Notes under the pieces: generated by a model
What the model saw: only the letters and a program-made list of their open reading frames with translations
The model's database searches: none
What the model was told of the DNA's origin: nothing
Source of the DNA: an uncultured Lachnospiraceae bacterium
GTDB lineage: Bacteria; Bacillota; Clostridia; Lachnospirales; Lachnospiraceae
Assembly: GCA_910585295.1 (NCBI GenBank)
Contig: CAJUDE010000054.1
Location: forward strand, 1 to 37,788
Reading direction: 5' to 3'
DNA length: 37,788 bases
Position numbers and translations under genes: made by a program
In this document: positions 33,466 through 37,788 of the stretch, piece after piece
How the letters are laid out: each line of letters opens with the position of its first letter
How positions within the stretch are numbered: position 1 is the first letter of the stretch

Positions 33466-33834
33466 TCAGCCAGAAAATGGGAAGGCATCCTCCACATGGA
33501 TCATCTCTTCCCCTAAAATCCCAACCACATCAAAACGGCAAGGGGTTTGCTCCCCATACCCATGGCGCAGGCAGTAATGCAGCGCAGACTTGCAAATGCG
33601 CCGCTGCTTATGGGCGTCCACCGCTTCCAGCGGATGCCCTCCCTTGCTGTCCTTGCGATATTTCACTTCCACAAATACCAAATAACGCCCCTGCCTTGCA
33701 ACTAAATCGATTTCCCCAAAGGGGCTGTAGTAGTTTTTCTGTAAGACCTGATAGCCCTTCCCCTCCAAAAACTTTGCCGCCTGCCCCTCCTGCAGCGCCC
33801 CTTTTCTAGGCGCCTTCCCTTTTGTGCTGCTCAA
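33466..33834 (-). CDS. yraN: YraN-family putative endonuclease (UPF0102)
   Basis: 122 aa. The restriction-endonuclease-like core is visible in FGEIDLVARQ..VFVEVKYR (about 42-62), where the Asp and the ExK are the expected metal-binding residues. Family members are linked to DNA uptake and repair, but the cellular role is not settled. The start is TTG at 33834, supported by AAGGGG 7 bp upstream; no better ATG exists. It follows the FlhB-C-like gene by 22 bp, and gene order next to rnhB is conserved in many Firmicutes. Confidence 0.92.
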   Translation of the reverse strand: MSSTKGKAPRKGALQEGQAAKFLEGKGYQVLQKNYYSPFGEIDLVARQGRYLVFVEVKYRKDSKGGHPLEAVDAHKQRRICKSALHYCLRHGYGEQTPCRFDVVGILGEEMIHVEDAFPFSG

Positions 33835-33856
33835 ATGCTTTCCCCTTCTGTCCTAT

Positions 33857-34183
33857 TTATTTTAATTTTTCACGCATCCGTTCCATATCGTCTACAAACA
33901 CCAAAATCTCCGCCACCACTTCATACAGCTCTGGCGGTATCATATCCCCGATTTCCAGCTTGGATAAGGTTTTTGCCAGTTTGTCATCCCGATAAAAAGG
34001 GATATCCTCTCCCTTTGCCTTCTCAATAATCCGTTCCGCCAGATGCCCTTTTCCAGTTGCAATAATCTTAGGCGCAGCCTCCCCTGGGTTATATGCGATG
34101 GCCACAGCCGTCTTTTGCTTTTGCCCAAATGCAGCCTCCATTGTCACAAGCTCTTTTGTGTTCTTGTACCTTGCCTCTGCCAT
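33857..34183 (-). CDS. FlhB C-terminal-domain-like protein (YlqH/FhlX type)
   Basis: 108 aa free-standing homologue of the cytosolic domain of the flagellar/type III export switch FlhB (EscU/YscU family). The core YNPGEAAPKIIATGKGHLA matches the FlhB region around the autocleavage site, but the NPTH motif is replaced by NPGE, so self-cleavage is not expected. There are no membrane helices. I start it at ATG 34183 (GGGG 6 bp upstream) rather than the GTG at 34195, which is too close to AGAGGAA. It lies 17 bp after the FliK-like gene, as ylqH follows ylqG in B. subtilis. Function unknown. Confidence 0.88.
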   Translation of the reverse strand: MAEARYKNTKELVTMEAAFGQKQKTAVAIAYNPGEAAPKIIATGKGHLAERIIEKAKGEDIPFYRDDKLAKTLSKLEIGDMIPPELYEVVAEILVFVDDMERMREKLK

Positions 34184-34200
34184 AAGTTTCCCCACTTCCT

Positions 34201-36150
34201 CTATGCTTTCACATCAAAAGAATACCGGTGCAGCTTCCCAGCAGGTTTTTCTTGCTCTAGGAATTCCTGTACCGTATTCTTCTGCGCCTTTTTATTCTCC
34301 ACTTTTATTTCACAGTGATAGCCTTTTTGCCCTAACCGCTCGGAAAGCTGCCCTGTAAACTTCGATATTAACTGAAAAGACAGCGCATCCGTCAAATAAA
34401 AATCTGCCTGTACTGCAGAGCCGTGCATTTTCACATAAATATCCGTGGAGCCAAGATGGTCTAAATCCAAATGGAGCAATGCAGACAAATCCCCTTCTTT
34501 GTCCCGGAGGTTTTTCTTATTTGTATACACGTACAAGTCACTGTGGGCGTTCTGCTGCTGTAATTTTAAGGGAAGCTGTACATAAGTATACGCCTGGTTT
34601 AACTGGTTCATAAACTCTAGGTTATTTTGGACAGACTGAGCTGTCTTCGCCAGGGCAGCGCCTTCTTTCCCCGTTTGCCCAAGGGCTTGCTGCAACTCTG
34701 CCATCTGCCTTGACAGCCGATGGTACAGTTCCTTCACTGCCCCTTCTTCCTTTAACTGTTCTGGTGTGAGCGTCCACTGTTCTGTAATGGCCTGTTTCAT
34801 CAGTAATTTAAACTCCTTAGAAGAGAACAATTGTTTTACATCGTCCCCTTTCAGGCCCTCGCTGTGTTCCAAAGCCCCCATAATCTGCTGCACCAGCTCC
34901 CCGGCAGAAAGGTTTGTATTCAGCTCTCCCCCTGAAAGCAATTGCCCTTGCCCTGCGCCCCCAAGCTTTTGGAGCATAGACGCCAGGTTCTCCTGCTGCC
35001 CTTTTGCCAATACTTTGTCAATTGGGTTTTGTATCTCCTCGCCGGCGGCTTTCACGGCTTCTGGAAGGGCTTCCTGCCCCTTCTGCTGGATTTTCCCTGC
35101 AAAGCCTTGTAAAGATTCGGCATGTTCCCCTTTCCCCACTGCTTCTGGATTTGCAGAGGCCTTTCCTATAATCTCCCCGTCCGCCCCGAGTTGGCGTAGA
35201 AACTCCCCAGTCGGCTGTGCCTGGCTTACCTGTTCCCCAGTTGGCAAAGGCTGGCTTACCTCCCCGCTGCCCTGCATCGGCTGTGCCAAGCCCTCCCCGC
35301 CTGGCGCTGGCTGGCCCATGGCCTCTTTCTGCTGCATGGCCTGGCCTACGCCTTCTTCCCGGCTCAGGCTGGCGCCATCCCCCAAAAGGATTTCAACTAT
35401 CTGCCGCTGCAGCCCAAGGATTTGCCCTATTTCTGGGTTCTGCCCATTCGCCGCCCCAGGGGTTTGCGCGCCACCCAAGGTAAAGTTTTCTATCCATGCG
35501 CTTCCCTGGCCACCCCCTTCTTTCCCTGCAATCTGCCCTGGAAGGTTTGCAATCCCTTCCATCAGCGCCTGAATATCTGGCAGGATTGCCTGCTGCCCAT
35601 TCTGGTAATTTTGAAATTGGTTCAGGGAGTTCTCTGTAATCACAATCCCAAGTTTTTGCATCTGCACCAAAACCTGCATATCTGCCTGGGGAAAATTTGC
35701 CACTGCCCGCGCCATCTGCTGCAGGCTGCTTTTGTCAATCGGGAGCTGTTCCATCATCATTTGGTTCACCATGGACAAGTTCCGTGGGTTCGCCTTTAAC
35801 CCCGCCGCCTCCAACGCCCGGAACAAGGTAGGGTTTTGGGCGCTTTCTAACGTCACTGGGCGAATGGAAATCTGCTCCCCTGTATTTGACTTCACCTCAA
35901 ACAGCATCGGCTGCCCTTCTTCTAATGCAACGCCGGCTTCCATCCTGGCTGAAATTGTCCTGCCATCGCTTAATCCTAAGGTGACCTGCCCATTTTTCAC
36001 TTCTGTCACCATTCCCTCAAAAACTTTCCCTGGCATCAATTCCTGAGCCTGCGCCGCCGGGCGCGCTGCAATTGTCTCTTTTATATTTCCCAATGCCTGC
36101 GTATTTGACGCTGTATTTGACTGGTATTGATGGATGCCTCCTAATGACAT
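34201..36150 (-). CDS. FliK-like hook-length-control domain protein (YlqG type)
   Basis: 649 aa from ATG 36150; a longer TTG-initiated reading (36201) has no ribosome binding site. The N-terminal 100 residues form a beta-rich domain (LMPGKVFEGMVTEVKNGQV). A long Gln/Gly/Ala/Pro-rich low-complexity middle (about 200-400) with repeats like GEQVSQAQPTG follows, then a compact C-terminal domain (about 530-649: DLYVYTNKKNL..LLHLDLDHLGSTDIYVKMHG) resembling the FliK C-terminal domain that contacts FlhB. It has no signal peptide. It is paired with an FlhB-C-like gene but no flagellar genes are near. It may act as a ruler or adaptor, but the process is unknown. Confidence 0.82.
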   Translation of the reverse strand: MSLGGIHQYQSNTASNTQALGNIKETIAARPAAQAQELMPGKVFEGMVTEVKNGQVTLGLSDGRTISARMEAGVALEEGQPMLFEVKSNTGEQISIRPVTLESAQNPTLFRALEAAGLKANPRNLSMVNQMMMEQLPIDKSSLQQMARAVANFPQADMQVLVQMQKLGIVITENSLNQFQNYQNGQQAILPDIQALMEGIANLPGQIAGKEGGGQGSAWIENFTLGGAQTPGAANGQNPEIGQILGLQRQIVEILLGDGASLSREEGVGQAMQQKEAMGQPAPGGEGLAQPMQGSGEVSQPLPTGEQVSQAQPTGEFLRQLGADGEIIGKASANPEAVGKGEHAESLQGFAGKIQQKGQEALPEAVKAAGEEIQNPIDKVLAKGQQENLASMLQKLGGAGQGQLLSGGELNTNLSAGELVQQIMGALEHSEGLKGDDVKQLFSSKEFKLLMKQAITEQWTLTPEQLKEEGAVKELYHRLSRQMAELQQALGQTGKEGAALAKTAQSVQNNLEFMNQLNQAYTYVQLPLKLQQQNAHSDLYVYTNKKNLRDKEGDLSALLHLDLDHLGSTDIYVKMHGSAVQADFYLTDALSFQLISKFTGQLSERLGQKGYHCEIKVENKKAQKNTVQEFLEQEKPAGKLHRYSFDVKA

Positions 36151-36203
36151 ATCCAACCACTGCCTTTCTATTCTATAATTAACGGCAATCCCGCAAAACA
36201 AAG

Positions 36204-36968
36204 TTACTGTAGGCCAGTGAGAAAAGACTGGCGGTGGATTGGCGATGGGCCAAACTGCCGGATCGCCTCCAAATGCTCCTTCGTGCCATACCCTTTGTTC
36301 CGGGCAAACCCGTACTCTGGCAAAACCTTATCATATTCCACCATCAACCTGTCCCTGGTAACTTTTGCAATTATGCTTGCCGCGCCGATGGAAACGCTTT
36401 TTTCATCCCCTTTGACAATAGGCACCTGGGGAATTTCCACTTGCGGGATTGTCACCGCATCATTTAATAATATATCGGGCGCTACAGGCAAATTTTGAAT
36501 AGCCTGGCGCATTGCCTCATAGGTGGCCTGCAAAATATTAATCTCGTCAATCCGCTGGGGGCTGGCCATCCCTATCCCAGCAGCCACCGCCTGCTCCATA
36601 ATAACGCCATACAACTCCTCCCTTTTCTTTTCACTAAGTTTTTTGGAATCATTAATATACAAAATATTGCAGTCCCCAGGCAGGATAACCGCCCCTGCAA
36701 CCACTGGCCCAGCCAGCGGCCCCCTGCCCACTTCATCAATCCCGCAGATAAACCCTGCCCCTGCATACTTCCGCTCATATACTTTTAGCCCCTCTATCCG
36801 CCGTTTCTCCTGTTTAAGCTGTTCCAACTGCTTTTTCGCCTGCTGCACCAGCTTCTTTACGCCTGCCCTTTCGTCTTCCCCATACCTGGATATAAAAGTG
36901 GGCAGCATCGTCTCCTCTGCCGCCCGCAATTCTTCTTTTATCTCATTAATGCTCTTTTGTGCTTCCAC
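36204..36968 (-). CDS. rnhB: ribonuclease HII
   Basis: Cleaves RNA embedded in DNA, such as single ribonucleotides and primer remnants. The 254 aa protein has the catalytic motifs GIDEVGRGPLAGPVV, NDSKKLSEKKREELY and ASIIAKVTRDRLM. A coiled, charged N-terminal extension of about 75 residues precedes the catalytic core, as in other Lachnospiraceae homologues. I start it at GTG 36968, which sits directly behind GGAGGGG and 10 bp after the lepB stop; the longer ATG reading at 37040 would overlap lepB by 62 bp. Confidence 0.95.
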   Translation of the reverse strand: MEAQKSINEIKEELRAAEETMLPTFISRYGEDERAGVKKLVQQAKKQLEQLKQEKRRIEGLKVYERKYAGAGFICGIDEVGRGPLAGPVVAGAVILPGDCNILYINDSKKLSEKKREELYGVIMEQAVAAGIGMASPQRIDEINILQATYEAMRQAIQNLPVAPDILLNDAVTIPQVEIPQVPIVKGDEKSVSIGAASIIAKVTRDRLMVEYDKVLPEYGFARNKGYGTKEHLEAIRQFGPSPIHRQSFLTGLQ

Positions 36969-36978
36969 TAGCCCCTCC

Positions 36979-37587
36979 TTACTGGTGCTTAATAAACCCA
37001 ATGCTGTCAAAAGGATAAATCCTAAGCCATGCCCTTCCAATAATGTCTTCCCCTTTGATTACGCCTACGCTTGGGTCCCGGCTGTCTGAGCTTGCATTCC
37101 TGTTATCCCCCAATACAAAATATTCGCCTTCGCCCAACTCTATTGGCTCTGCCGCCTGCCCTGGGTCTAGGATAACTTCCCTTCCATAAGACTCTTCTAG
37201 CACTTCCCCATCAATATAAATATTCCCATATTCGTCAATATGCACCGTCTCCCCTGGCAGCCCGATAATCCGCTTAATATAATAGGTATTCTCTTCATAT
37301 TGGAATGGGAACACTATAATGTCAAAACGCTCTGGCTTCTGGAAACGGTAGCTGATCTTATCCACAATCAGGTTATCCCCGTCGCTTAAGGTATATTCCA
37401 TGGAAGTCCCGCTCACCTGCGTCCTCTGGCCTACATAATGGATCACCAGATAAGTTAAAAGGAACACAATTGCAATATATAAAATAAAATTGACTGTCTC
37501 CTTTACCACGCCCGAATTCCCTTCGGAAGCTTGCTCTTTTTCTCCCTGCTTGTTATTTACATTCCTGTCCTCTTCTTTTTTCTTCAT
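36979..37587 (-). CDS. lepB: signal peptidase I
   Basis: Membrane serine protease that removes signal peptides on the outer face of the plasma membrane. The 202 aa protein has a charged cytosolic N-terminus (1-32), one membrane helix (about 33-52), the catalytic Ser in SGTSMEYTL (about 62), the catalytic Lys in YIKRIIGLPGE and the conserved GDNRNASSDSRDPSVG box. A single helix is the Gram-positive form. It is the first gene visible in a run with rnhB and the FliK/FlhB-like pair. Ribosome binding site AAGG is weak. The 200 bp upstream are occupied by a direct-repeat element with no clear promoter. Confidence 0.95.
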   Translation of the reverse strand: MKKKEEDRNVNNKQGEKEQASEGNSGVVKETVNFILYIAIVFLLTYLVIHYVGQRTQVSGTSMEYTLSDGDNLIVDKISYRFQKPERFDIIVFPFQYEENTYYIKRIIGLPGETVHIDEYGNIYIDGEVLEESYGREVILDPGQAAEPIELGEGEYFVLGDNRNASSDSRDPSVGVIKGEDIIGRAWLRIYPFDSIGFIKHQ

Positions 37588-37647
37588 AACCTTAGATTCT
37601 CTTTCTTGTTTTCAAATCCCAACCAAAAATTGTTTCCGATTTTATTC

Positions 37648-37788
37648 CCGCGAGCAACGAGCCAAATAGCCGCGCTTGTGTGGATTTTTGGCGACTGCCG
37701 CGAGGGCCAAATACAAAAAGCTTTGCCGCGAATTCCACGCCCCATCAGATACGTTTCAGGGTTTTTGGCTTCCGCGAGCAACGAGCCA
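37648..37788. repeat. 17 bp direct repeats bounding a structured element at the window edge
   Basis: CCGCGAGCAACGAGCCA occurs at 37648-37664 and at 37772-37788, the last bases of the window. The 107 bp between include the related CCGCGAGGGCCAAATA (about 37698-37713) and CG-rich words unlike the neighbouring AT-rich leader. The element probably continues beyond the edge. I infer a dispersed intergenic repeat; no ORF here looks real. Confidence 0.6.

Noticed and set aside
34766..35572. 268 aa plus-strand ORF rich in Cys/Pro/Ser
   Set aside because: Complement of the Gln/Gly-rich low-complexity centre of the FliK-like gene, which keeps stop codons rare in the other frame.
36969..37040. Longer N-terminus for RNase HII starting at an ATG at 37040
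   Set aside because: It would overlap lepB by 62 bp; the GTG at 36968 has an ideal ribosome binding site and gives the expected protein start.
37584..37781. 65 aa minus-strand ORF upstream of lepB
   Set aside because: It spans the direct-repeat element, has no ribosome binding site and no recognisable domain.

Overview
The window looks like chromosomal DNA from a Gram-positive, anaerobic gut Clostridium relative, most likely a member of the Lachnospiraceae. The evidence is strong AGGAGG-type ribosome binding sites, sigma-A promoters, a single-chain pyruvate:ferredoxin oxidoreductase, a PPi-type phosphofructokinase, ClpC, an AgrA/AgrC-like pair, and the conserved order lepB-rnhB-FliK-like-FlhB-like-yraN-pgeF. 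This is inferred from gene content; no rRNA gene lies inside the window. I see no prophage, IS transposase, CRISPR array or tRNA.

Layout. (1) 1-720: two strong tandem promoters read leftward off the edge into an rRNA-leader-like sequence, followed by copy 1 of a structured repeat and an ArsR-type operator. (2) 724-3240 (+): a Zn/Cd/Pb P1B-ATPase with a long His/Cys-rich tail, followed by five tandem 34-35 bp repeats. (3) 3447-10449 (-): radA, a small conserved Lachnospiraceae protein, clpC, a YtrA-like GntR regulator and a cohesin/cadherin-like membrane protein. The last three are closely spaced and probably co-transcribed. (4) 10811-12034 (+): PPi-phosphofructokinase behind repeat copy 2. 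(5) 12044-12820 (-): a ZIP metal transporter. (6) 12913-20718 (-): a tight run of GH31 alpha-glucosidase, cytosolic hybrid sensor kinase, condensation-type acyltransferase, zinc-ribbon membrane protein (DUF6320-like) and alpha/beta hydrolase. (7) 20876-22195 (-): aspartokinase. (8) 22606-26652 (+): LytTR regulator with GHKL kinase behind repeat copy 3, then a Cache-HAMP-GGDEF protein. (9) 26913-30449 (-): PFOR with a structured leader. (10) 30825-32465 (+): an ABC-F ATPase. (11) 32505-37587 (-): pgeF, yraN, FlhB-C-like, FliK-like, rnhB and lepB.

How it works together. Central carbon metabolism (PFP, PFOR), metal homeostasis (efflux ATPase, ZIP uptake), protein quality control (ClpC) and DNA maintenance (RadA, RNase HII, YraN) are interspersed with signalling genes. 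The least explained parts are: the ~185 bp repeat present three times in the same orientation, each time in a divergent promoter region and with compensatory base changes in its stems; the acyltransferase/DUF6320/hydrolase cassette joined to a glucosidase and a sensor kinase; and the FliK-like/FlhB-C pair, which sits in a housekeeping operon rather than among flagellar genes.
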